From Agrostemma githago (Eukaryota > Streptophyta > Magnoliopsida > Caryophyllales > Caryophyllaceae), in the NCBI GenBank assembly GCA_958450325.1, contig OY288243.1:68804606-68868605 (forward strand): DNA of 64,000 nucleotides. Reading direction: 5' to 3'. Positions 21,940 through 31,000 of the stretch are shown here, piece after piece. How positions within the stretch are numbered: position 1 is the first letter of the stretch; every line of letters begins with the position of its first letter. The position numbers and the translations under genes were made by a program. Below the pieces are notes generated by a model that was not told the origin of the DNA, did not search any database, and was given only the letters and a program-made list of their open reading frames with translations.

Positions 21940-24900
21940 ATGACGCAAAAAGCTATAGATGAATTAGCCACCTCATTGGCCCAAATCCAAGACCAACTGA
22001 GGCAAATACGGGAGGATCAGATCGCCATCGTCACGCGGGTTAGCGCCGTAGAACAGGGAACCCCCAACGCTTCAATCGATGATGACGGGCCTTTAGCCGC
22101 ATTGGCCGGTGCAGTCCTCAAACTGCAAGAACAGGTCCACTTGACAACCCAAAGCTCCATCCATACGGAGAATGCTAGGATCTATACCCCACTGACCGAT
22201 GAACTACCCACCAACCTCAATCTGACGGGTTTGCCGATGTTCGAGGGTACTGAAGATCCGGTCCACCATATCCGGGCTTTCAAGGAGTTCATGGCCCTTA
22301 AAGGGGTTAAGTCCAACATGTTCAAGCACCTATTCGCTTCTTCTCTCGAGAAACACCCAAGAGCCTGGTACTACCGGCTCGACCCCAAGAAATACAAAAC
22401 TTGGGACGACGTGGCAACGAAATTCGCTCGGAACTACGCCGACAATACGGAAATCCAGACCACCATGCGCACCCTGGAAGTAATGGCCCAGGAACCTAAG
22501 GAGGGATTCACAAAATACCTTCAACGCTGGAGGGCTGAAAGCGTCAAAATGGTCGATAAGCCCAGTGAAAAGGTGCTGGTTGAAGCCTTTGTCAAGAACC
22601 TACTTCCAGCTTACCGGGTCCATCTCCGGTACGCCATCATACCTAGCTTTGCGGTCCTAACTGAAATGGGAACAAGAATCGAGGATGACTTAAGATTGGA
22701 AAGCCTCACTAAGGCCTCCACTAAGGGATATCAAGGGGCCAGTTCATCAACGAGCAAGCCCGCTACTGCTGCTGCCACTCGTAGCATTTTCGATGAGGTA
22801 AACGCACTCGATACCTCATCCCAGAAGACTACTACTCCCCGGGTATTCACTGACATAGGTACCACCTATGAAAACGCCCTTCAAAGACTATCATCAAAAG
22901 GCCTGATCACCCCGATAGGCCCAACACCAGATATCCCGGTCGAACGTCGCTCTAAGGCCTACAACCTTCAGGCTTACTGTCACTATCATCGTGGTAAGGG
23001 GCACGATACCGAGAAATGTTGGAAACTAAAGCACCTTATCCAAGATCTCATTGAAAGCGGGAAAATCCCTTTACCCGGGGGTAAGCCCAACAACAAAGAC
23101 AACCCATTGGCCACTCATGCCATCTTTTCCGGAGAAGTAGTGGATTGCTCACACCTCATTTCTCCATTTATCCCACAAATAAACGGGATCTGGTGCGATG
23201 ACGAAGATGATGTCTACCTCACCAAAGGGGAAGCTGTCCCCATCACACCTGAGGAGATTCAGAAGGTTAAGTCCAAAGCCTTAGCCACTAGTCAAGCCCT
23301 CATCATTGCTGAACCACTTCGGGTAGAGCCCGCCCCAGAGGAGCCGACTCCCGAAAAGGTTCTTGTAAAACAGCTGAACAGGACCCGAGTTGACCTCTCT
23401 ATATGGCAACTCCTAGTCAGCTCCCAGGAACATCGAGAGGCACTCACTAAGGCTCTTGATCAAGTCAAAATCGACTCCATGGCTACCCCGGCCGAAATGG
23501 TAGCCACAGTCCTACCCCACCTAAAAAGCAGATCCATAGAAGAAGGCCCACTGATCACCTTCTCCAATGCTGATCTACCACCATTCGGGCCGGCCCACAA
23601 CATGGCCCTCTACATCACAGTTATCTGCCGTGGAAAGTACCTACCCATGACCCTAATTGACGACGGATCAGCAGTCAACGTCCTTCCCTTAAGGACCGCC
23701 AAAGCCCTCGGCATCACCGAGGCCGACTATATTCCAACAGCTCAAACCATTCAGGCTTTTGACGGGAGTCCAAAGTCAGTAGCCGGGGCCACAAAACTCA
23801 CTATCATAACAGGCCCGATAGAGAAAGAGCTGGAATTTCAAGTGATCGACGTGACTTCTTCCTTTAACCTTCTTCTAGGAAGACCTTGGATCCATGCAAC
23901 CAGGGCCGTGTCCTCCACTTTGCATCGGAAAATCAAGCTGCCTTTGCGTGACACTGTCATCACTATAGAAGCCACACCTATGACTGTGGCTAATTGCAAC
24001 ACCTCAGGCCGCACCGATCTATGGGGGTTCGATTTCATAGGAGCCATCGAAGAAGATCATCTCTTCCGTCCTTATTTCACTGTCCCCCTAGACCGAATGT
24101 TACAGAATCTGGGCTTTCTACCAGGGGTTACCTCAAGGCCCAATCTCCCCGCAGGAAAAATTCTCGAAGTTCTGGACAATGGGAGGACTCAAACGGGCTT
24201 GGGCTACACCCTAACTCCAGAAAACATGGGCCAGACTGAAACCAGTAAGGTCACCTTCGTCACTCCAGTATTCGAGACTGCTCAGACCGGCCTATATCGG
24301 CCCACACGCCCTGGGGCCCACTTGGCCCAGGACTGCAACTACATACCAGACGACATCTTCGCTCTCATCCAATCCGAAGATGCTAAGAATGCCGAGCCCG
24401 CGCTAGGGTTACTTTTTGGAGAAGAACTCGCAGTTTCAACGCCGAAGGAGGAGCTAGTCAGCCTCATACTCCGCAGTCGCACCTTTGATCCGTCCAAGCT
24501 AATCTCGGAGGTCGGGTCCGGAACCAGAGCTTGGAGGAAGACTGTCAAATGGACTGACAGTCAAGGAAAAACTTACAAGCTAATCACAGGAGAAGGAGAG
24601 ATGCCAGAATCTGAGTCTGAGTCTGAGTCGGAGTCCGAGTCAGAGTCTAAGATTGAGTCTAGTGAGTCTGGTGCTAGGGTCAGTCCTGTAACTCCTCCTC
24701 TTCCTTTAGCCATTCCTGGTGCCTCGGGGTCTGTCCCAGGCACCCTACCTATCCCGCCACTGACTAGTGATCAGATGGCAGCTCTTTTCGAGCTCTTTTC
24801 TCAATTCATGATCAATAATAACAACCGTTCTGCTTACGACTTGTCTCATTTTCAAAATTTCAAAAATTTTATGTGCAATGACATTGAGAAGCCCGACGAA

Positions 24901-27900
24901 CAGGTATCTTTACTCCCACATCTGATCGAGCAACTAGAGCAAAGTAAATCCCGCAATCCGGTAATCGAAGACACCGAATCCATCAACATGGGAACAACCT
25001 TAGAGCCTCAGATGCTTAAGATAGGACTATCCTTAGATCCCGAGGAGAAACAACAATTCATAGTTCTCCTTCAAGAATTCAAAGACGTCTTCGCGTGGTC
25101 CTACAAGGACATGCCGGGGATTGATCGCGAAATAGCCGAGCACCATATACCGATCAAGGAAGGGTTCAAGCCGGTTAAACAAAAACTCCGACGCATGAGG
25201 CCCGAATGGTCCCTCAAAGTCAAGGAGGAAGTCGACAAACAATTCAAAGCTGGGTTCATACGAGTCTCCGAGTATCCAGATTGGGTTGCAAACATAGTAC
25301 CAGTCCCTAAAAAGGATGGTAAGGTTCGAGTCTGTGTAGACTTTCGGGATCTTAACAAAGCAAGCCCGAAAGACGATTTCCCGTTGCCACACATCGATAT
25401 ACTAGTGGACAACACAGCAGATCATGCCCTTCTATCATTTATGGACGGGTATGCGGGGTACAATCAGATAAAAATGGCAGAAGAAGATATGGATAAGACC
25501 ACCTTCATTACACCTTGGGGTACTTATTGCTATACAGTCATGCCATTTGGTCTCATCAATGCCGGGGCCACCTACCAACGAACCGCCACGACTTTATTGC
25601 ATGACATGATGCATAAGGAAGTGGAAGTCTATGTGGACGACATGATCGTCAAATCCAAAGACAGGGACGGTCACATCACCGCCCTGAGAAAGTTCTTCAC
25701 CCGACTTCGCAAATACAACATGAGGCTAAACCCTCAGAAATGCAGTTTCGGGGTAACATCTGGCAAATTATTGGGTCACATCGTTAGCCAACGAGGTATC
25801 GAAGTCGATCCAGCCAAAATCAAAGCCATCACCGAGATGCAACCCCCTAAAACCGAAAAAGAGATAAGAGGGTTTCTCGGAAAAGTCCAATACATTAGCA
25901 GGTTCATCTCAAAGCTAACCATGGTGTGTGAACCGATCTTTAAGAAGCTGAAAATAGGAGAACGGTTACTATGGGATGACAAATGTCAAGCAGCCTTTGA
26001 TAGAATCAAGGAAATTTTGGCCTCACCACCAGTCCTAATGCCACCTCAGCACGGTTTGCCTTTGTCACTATACCTAACCACGACAGAGACAGCCATGGGG
26101 GCTATGCTAGCTCAAACGGTCGATTCCGAAGAACGGGCCATATACTACATCAGCAAAAAGTTTTTAGAGTACGAGTGTAAGTACACTATGCTCGAAAAGA
26201 CATGTTTAGCCTTGGTCTGGGCCACTAAGAAACTCCGGCATTACATGCTCAGCTACGAGGTACAGGTTATATCGAGAATGGATCCAATCAAATACCTCTT
26301 CGAAAAGCCCATCCTCAACGGCAGGATATCAAGATGGACCCTGATGTTGGCAGAATTCGACCTAAAATTCGTACCACTGAAAGCCATTAAAGGACGAGTA
26401 GTAGCCGAATTTCTCGCTGACAGTCCCATGACCGAGGAAGGACACATCGACACTTGGTCCTTCCCAGACGAAGACATTTTCCACACTGATACCGAAGCAT
26501 GGGACTTGTACTTTGACGGGGCATCAAACTTTCGAGGATTTGGAGTCGGGATCCTCCTAATCTCACCAAAAGGGGAACATACCCCCGTATCCATCAAGCT
26601 AGACTTTGACGTCACTAACAACGCCGCTGAGTATGAAGCATGTATTCACGGGCTACAAGCCGCCGCCGACTTAGGGGTCACAAACCTCCGAGTACACGGT
26701 GATTCATCTCTGGTCATTAATCAAGCACTTCAAAAATGGAAAACTCGAAATGCTAATCTCATGGCCTACCAAGCACGAGTACGGGATCTCGAGAAGCAAT
26801 TCCACAGAGTAGAATATATATACCTACCTCGGGAAGAAAACCAGTTCGCAGATGCACTCTCAAAACTGGCATCCTTACTAAACATTCCCGATCATATGAC
26901 CAGTATGCCGATCTGTGTCGAAAGACGGTCCGAGCCAGCATATATCCACGGCATCGAAGAAGTCGAGATACCCGATCCCGAGCCGTGGTATCAAGCTGTA
27001 CTAACATACCTAGCAACCGGGGAATATCCACCCGGAACTGACAACCGAGCCAAAAAGGCCCTGCGAAGACTGGCAACCCAGTTCATCCGCACCGACGATG
27101 GGCAACTCTACAAGAAGACAGCACAGGGGGCTCTCCTCCGATGTGTCGACAAAACCAACGCCGAAAACGTTATGGCTGAAGTCCATGATGGCGAATGCGG
27201 CCCACACATGAACGCCCAGATGCTGGTCCGAAAGATCATGAGGCTCGGTTACTACTGGAATAGCATGGAAACCGATTGTCAACAATATGTTAGACATTGC
27301 CACAATTGTCAAATTTTTGCCAATGTACAACATATGCCACCATCCTTGCTATACACCATGACATCACCATGGCCATTTTCAACATGGGGAATCGACATAA
27401 TTGGAAAGATAAACCCCTCGGGAACCGGAGGACACTGCTTCATTTTGGTAGCAATCGACTATTTCACCAAGTGGGTCGAAGCTGAATCCTACCGTATTCT
27501 CAACGCTAGCCATGTTGCCAAGTTCATTCAAAATAAGAAAATATGCCGGTATGGGATCCCACACGAATTCATTAGTGACCACGGGACCCATTTTCAAGCC
27601 GAAACGGCAGCCTTGCTAACCAAGTACAAAATTCAAAGGCATACATCTTCACCTTACCGACCCCAGACCAATGGAGCGGTAGAAGCGGCTAATAAAACAA
27701 TTGTCACCATACTCAAAAAGATGGCTGATAATTACCGAGACTGGCCCGACAAAATACCATTTGCTCTCTGGGGATATCGAACCTCGATTCGTACTGCGAC
27801 CGGGGCAACACCGTATTACCTTACATACGGCATGGAAGCAGTCCAACCTGTTGAGTTAGAAGTACCATCACTCAGAATCCTACTTGAAAGCCAGGTACCT

Positions 27901-28236
27901 GAAGCTGATTGGGTTCGAGCACGATATGACTCGCTAGTCCTCTTAGACGAACGACGATCTCGTGCCCTCAATAATATTCAAATCTATCAAAAGAGAATCC
28001 AACGGGCTTTCAACAAAAGGGTGAGGCCCAGAAACATCAAAGAAGGAGACTTGGTCCTCAAATCGGTTCGAGCTTTATTGCCAGTAGACCCAAGGGGAAA
28101 GTTCAAACCTAACTGGGCTGGGCCATATCTGGTAAAGAAGATTCTATCAGGTGGAGCGGTAATGCTAACGGATCTGGACGGGAACGAGTTCGTCAACCCA
28201 ACTAACCTGGACCAGCTGAAGCGCTATTACCCTTAA
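21940..28236 (+). CDS. Retand-1 gag-pol polyprotein, 2098 aa, intact
   Basis: Order of domains by residue: gag (about 90-260; GLPMFEGTEDPVHHIRAFK); a zinc-knuckle-like CHYHRGKGHDTEKCW (about 347); protease with DDGSAVNVLP (about 573) in place of the usual DTGS; an acidic Ser-Glu repeat (about 889-905) in a long linker; reverse transcriptase (about 1075-1260, catalytic YVDDMIV at about 1229); Ty3-type RNase H (about 1365-1480); and a second, archaeal-type RNase H (about 1519-1635; YFDGASNFRG, NNAAEYEA, HGDSSLV, FADALSKLA). Integrase follows, with an HHCC finger (about 1750-1790) and a D,D,E core (GIDIIG, SDHGTHF, NGAVEAAN). The ORF is open throughout, as in an autonomous element. The double RNase H marks the Tat lineage. 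The ATG lies just after the 1.07-kb leader and matches the start in copy 2. The protein drives reverse transcription in virus-like particles and integration. Confidence 0.96.
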   Translation: MTQKAIDELATSLAQIQDQLRQIREDQIAIVTRVSAVEQGTPNASIDDDGPLAALAGAVLKLQEQVHLTTQSSIHTENARIYTPLTDELPTNLNLTGLPMFEGTEDPVHHIRAFKEFMALKGVKSNMFKHLFASSLEKHPRAWYYRLDPKKYKTWDDVATKFARNYADNTEIQTTMRTLEVMAQEPKEGFTKYLQRWRAESVKMVDKPSEKVLVEAFVKNLLPAYRVHLRYAIIPSFAVLTEMGTRIEDDLRLESLTKASTKGYQGASSSTSKPATAAATRSIFDEVNALDTSSQKTTTPRVFTDIGTTYENALQRLSSKGLITPIGPTPDIPVERRSKAYNLQAYCHYHRGKGHDTEKCWKLKHLIQDLIESGKIPLPGGKPNNKDNPLATHAIFSGEVVDCSHLISPFIPQINGIWCDDEDDVYLTKGEAVPITPEEIQKVKSKALATSQALIIAEPLRVEPAPEEPTPEKVLVKQLNRTRVDLSIWQLLVSSQEHREALTKALDQVKIDSMATPAEMVATVLPHLKSRSIEEGPLITFSNADLPPFGPAHNMALYITVICRGKYLPMTLIDDGSAVNVLPLRTAKALGITEADYIPTAQTIQAFDGSPKSVAGATKLTIITGPIEKELEFQVIDVTSSFNLLLGRPWIHATRAVSSTLHRKIKLPLRDTVITIEATPMTVANCNTSGRTDLWGFDFIGAIEEDHLFRPYFTVPLDRMLQNLGFLPGVTSRPNLPAGKILEVLDNGRTQTGLGYTLTPENMGQTETSKVTFVTPVFETAQTGLYRPTRPGAHLAQDCNYIPDDIFALIQSEDAKNAEPALGLLFGEELAVSTPKEELVSLILRSRTFDPSKLISEVGSGTRAWRKTVKWTDSQGKTYKLITGEGEMPESESESESESESESKIESSESGARVSPVTPPLPLAIPGASGSVPGTLPIPPLTSDQMAALFELFSQFMINNNNRSAYDLSHFQNFKNFMCNDIEKPDEQVSLLPHLIEQLEQSKSRNPVIEDTESINMGTTLEPQMLKIGLSLDPEEKQQFIVLLQEFKDVFAWSYKDMPGIDREIAEHHIPIKEGFKPVKQKLRRMRPEWSLKVKEEVDKQFKAGFIRVSEYPDWVANIVPVPKKDGKVRVCVDFRDLNKASPKDDFPLPHIDILVDNTADHALLSFMDGYAGYNQIKMAEEDMDKTTFITPWGTYCYTVMPFGLINAGATYQRTATTLLHDMMHKEVEVYVDDMIVKSKDRDGHITALRKFFTRLRKYNMRLNPQKCSFGVTSGKLLGHIVSQRGIEVDPAKIKAITEMQPPKTEKEIRGFLGKVQYISRFISKLTMVCEPIFKKLKIGERLLWDDKCQAAFDRIKEILASPPVLMPPQHGLPLSLYLTTTETAMGAMLAQTVDSEERAIYYISKKFLEYECKYTMLEKTCLALVWATKKLRHYMLSYEVQVISRMDPIKYLFEKPILNGRISRWTLMLAEFDLKFVPLKAIKGRVVAEFLADSPMTEEGHIDTWSFPDEDIFHTDTEAWDLYFDGASNFRGFGVGILLISPKGEHTPVSIKLDFDVTNNAAEYEACIHGLQAAADLGVTNLRVHGDSSLVINQALQKWKTRNANLMAYQARVRDLEKQFHRVEYIYLPREENQFADALSKLASLLNIPDHMTSMPICVERRSEPAYIHGIEEVEIPDPEPWYQAVLTYLATGEYPPGTDNRAKKALRRLATQFIRTDDGQLYKKTAQGALLRCVDKTNAENVMAEVHDGECGPHMNAQMLVRKIMRLGYYWNSMETDCQQYVRHCHNCQIFANVQHMPPSLLYTMTSPWPFSTWGIDIIGKINPSGTGGHCFILVAIDYFTKWVEAESYRILNASHVAKFIQNKKICRYGIPHEFISDHGTHFQAETAALLTKYKIQRHTSSPYRPQTNGAVEAANKTIVTILKKMADNYRDWPDKIPFALWGYRTSIRTATGATPYYLTYGMEAVQPVELEVPSLRILLESQVPEADWVRARYDSLVLLDERRSRALNNIQIYQKRIQRAFNKRVRPRNIKEGDLVLKSVRALLPVDPRGKFKPNWAGPYLVKKILSGGAVMLTDLDGNEFVNPTNLDQLKRYYP

Positions 28237-28581
28237 CCCACCTTTCTCAATGTCATTTGCAAAAGTCTATTTTCAAACTTTTAAAGACAAGTCAAAAGCT
28301 AGAATTATTCATTTTACTGTTTCAAACATCTTGAACCAATAGTCTTGATGTACTTCGAAATTGCAAAATAATTTAGTCTGAACTACGTTTGGTTTGATTC
28401 CATTTATTATGGATACGTAGGCAGCCCCTCAAAAGGGCACAACCACTGCAATCGAAAAAAAACAGGAACGGTTCTTTAATAAACCTTTCTTTATTTCAAA
28501 AAAATAAATAATAATAAAATTACAAAAATCAAAAAAAAAATCATCACAAAGTAAATAGTATTAATACTTAAATAATAAAAA
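28237..28581. other. Intergenic strip between convergent gag-pol and antisense gene
   Basis: No gene. It has a block GGATACGTAGGCAGCCCC TCAAAAGGGC (28411-28440) that is also in copy 2 (62380-62409), although the flanks carry indels. GCCCCTCAAAAGGGC can form a hairpin. It lies where two convergent transcripts would end, so a 3'-processing role is possible but only inferred. Confidence 0.5.
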
Positions 28582-30332
28582 CTAGGGCATTTTTCCCTTT
28601 CCTTTGCCCTTAGCCTCCTTTTCGGTCCATCGGCGTCTAGGTGAGGGTGAACGCTCCCTAATCACCAAGGGAACCTCCTTAGCCCGGGCTCGTTTCTTCA
28701 AACTCGACTCCCCGGTCACCTCGTTATCACGTGGACCTAGCCTATCTCGGACCGCCCTCCTCGGTCCGAGTCGTCCCTCCAAATCGCTAGCACCAGTCTC
28801 ATTAGTCTGAGTCTTAGATTTTGACTTGGAATCCGACCCAGATTCAGCAAAGGTAATGGAAGTCTCCTCGAAGAACCGCCTATTATTTTTGGCCGATTCT
28901 CGGCGGGCCAAATCAAGAGCTTCTTCGGTCTTCAAGGCTCTACGGGCCTCCTCGGATTCTTCAGAAGTCCATTTGCGATATGATTCAGAAACCCAAGTGG
29001 TGTGACAAGGGCGAGGTACAGTCCATATGACACGGGTGAACCAGCGTTGTAGCCACGTGTCACACATAGCGTCCGTCAATTGGATCGAAACGCTAATTAT
29101 TGCCTCAGTCTCAGGGATCTCCTGAAACGAACCGAACTGTCTTAAGATACGATCCGGATAAATATGGACAGTCCGGTCCAAAGACAAAATCACCAGGTAA
29201 CGGGCTTTGTCTCTCCTAGCTAATCCCGTCAGTCTCGAAAGGAACCACCAAATGACGTTCCACCTGATCAAAGGCCCACCATGAAATACTAGCTCTTCAT
29301 CCCAATATTTTTGAGTTATGGGATGACTTGGTCTTATTCGACGAGACCTTGAACCAATCTGATTGCTCCGATATTTGGGTATATTCACCGGGGGCTCCAT
29401 GATCGACAAACGCTCAAATAACCAGGTCTGCAAAATTTTCGAAAAGTCAAAAACTTTCGAAAATTCGAAAAATTCGAAAAATCTGAAAAATTAAGAATTT
29501 TCGTAAAAATTCAGAAATTTCGAAAAATTCAAAAAAATTCAAAAATTAAGAATTTTCGTAAAATTTCGAAAAATTTGGCAAAACCGGGAATTTTGAAAAA
29601 AAACCGGAAAATTGAAGATTACGAAAAAAACCGGAAAATTCGGGATTACCGTAAAAATCTGGCAATTATTCGAGGAAAAAGATTAAATACCTGCAAAAGA
29701 CGGATGCTCCCTGTCAATTGTTGATTTGGTTCAAGCCTCCTGGCGTCAAGACCCATAATAATCTCCCCAGTTATCAGCCAAGCGGGGCTGTGACCTGTCT
29801 CCATCTGATCAACTATGCTAATCAGCCTGATCTCACCTAAGCATGAGTCAGCATCCATTCGACCTTCGAATGCGTACCTATGCAGCATACAAAAGGCAAA
29901 GGCCCTACGCCTATGGGTAGAGGTAACTCTTTCACCCACTGGGTTCATAAATTTATCAGCCAAGTCAAATAAGGAAACTGAATTTCCTTTCACCATACGG
30001 GCTGTTTCAGCATGTGACAACCCTAAAAAATCCCTCAGCCTCCTCCTTGGATCGGGGTAAAATGGGGGAATAGCAGGACGAGCATTAGGGCACCACCCTC
30101 CAATAGCTGCTATCTCTTCAGGGATAGGACATATTTCTCCTCGAGGAAATGCAAAAACATGAAAGGTAGTATCCCAAAAGGCTAAGCAAGCATCAAGAAA
30201 GTGCGAATCTACCCTAAGTCGCTGAAGTGGGAATAAAGCCACAATTCCCATTTGAGTTAATTGGACTCTATCTTCATCACGGAAATCCTGGGCCCACGCA
30301 TGAAGCATCGCGGTCAAATGGTCAATACCCAT
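28582..30332 (-). CDS. Antisense plant-mobile-domain-like protein of Retand-1, 2 exons, 495 aa
   Basis: Transcribed opposite to gag-pol. Exon 1 is 30332-29691 and exon 2 is 29427-28582. The intron (29690-29428) starts GTATTTAATC and ends TTTTGCAG. Splicing joins RLLQ to TWLFERLS in frame, giving 495 aa. Exon 1 has blocks typical of the plant mobile domain (PMD, also called the aminotransferase-like mobile domain): HVFAFPRGEICPIPEEIAAI, GGWCPNARPAIPP and FCMLHRYAFEG, then GEIIMGLDARRLE. The C-terminal third is charged, ending in a Lys/Gly tail (KEAKGKGKGKMP) that may bind nucleic acid or target the nucleus. Extra antisense ORFs of this kind are known from Tat elements; their role is unknown. 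A TATA box lies about 100 bp upstream of the ATG. Copy 2 keeps the same splice sites and frame, which suggests selection. Confidence 0.85.
29434..29680 (-). repeat. A/T-rich CGAAAAATT repeats in the intron of the antisense gene
   Basis: Many degenerate repeats of CGAAAAATTC/AAAATTCG make up almost all of the intron. Copy 2 has the same type of tract (63410-63625) but a different arrangement, so the intron evolves fast while its ends and exons are kept. Confidence 0.7.
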
Positions 30333-30434
30333 CGCAAGGATAGTTTCTTTTATTTTATCCTAAAAAGTCTAAGGGATTTTGAGATAAAAGAAAGGATTTG
30401 GGTGGGAATATGAAAAATAAAGAACCAAAGCTCT

Positions 30435-30443
30435 CTATTTATA
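30435..30443 (-). promoter_or_regulatory. TATA box of the antisense gene
   Basis: TATAAATAG on the minus strand within CTATTATAAATAGAGAG, about 100 bp upstream of the antisense ATG at 30332. It would give a 5' UTR of about 70 nt. It lies in the internal region, outside the LTR, so it would be an independent promoter. Confidence 0.6.
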
Positions 30444-30987
30444 ATAGAGAATATCCCTCTTCCTAGTCATCGCAGGAATAGGATTCTACCAATTTTCTCC
30501 TTCGCCTAGGCATACAAGGAAATCCTAGGAATCCGTGTCAGAATCCGATTAGGAATCAAAGTCATCCCAAGCTTCCTTATTTCCAAACTTTTCAAAAAAA
30601 AAAAAAATTCAGTCTTTTTATTTTCAAAATTTTCGGAAAATCGTCTTTTTCCCCAGCACGAGTCAGTGTTTCGCCTAAATGTTACATACAAATTATGTCA
30701 GCATACAGGTACACTCAAGACTCCCCGAGAATTCTAAGTTCCCTAGTGGAAAAGCTTCCGCGCAATTCTAAGATAGGATATATCTGCAAACGGATATACC
30801 CGTAGCTTCCTAGGCAAGCTCCCGCGACATCATCAGCATCAATTCAGGTATGATTCCTATTCCATGGCCGGCGAGCCCTTCACGCAGGTCTAATGGACCC
30901 TAAACGACCCGATCGGAAGGCTGCCAGGTTTTAATCCTTGATTGACCTGGTGGCTACTCTGACTTTTGCCTTGTCCAAGCCTCAGTC

Positions 30988-31000
30988 AGAGTGGGGGCTC
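30988..31000 (+). other. Polypurine tract of Retand-1
   Basis: AGAGTGGGGGCTC directly precedes the TG of the 3' LTR. It is mostly purine, at the right position for plus-strand priming. Confidence 0.75.
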
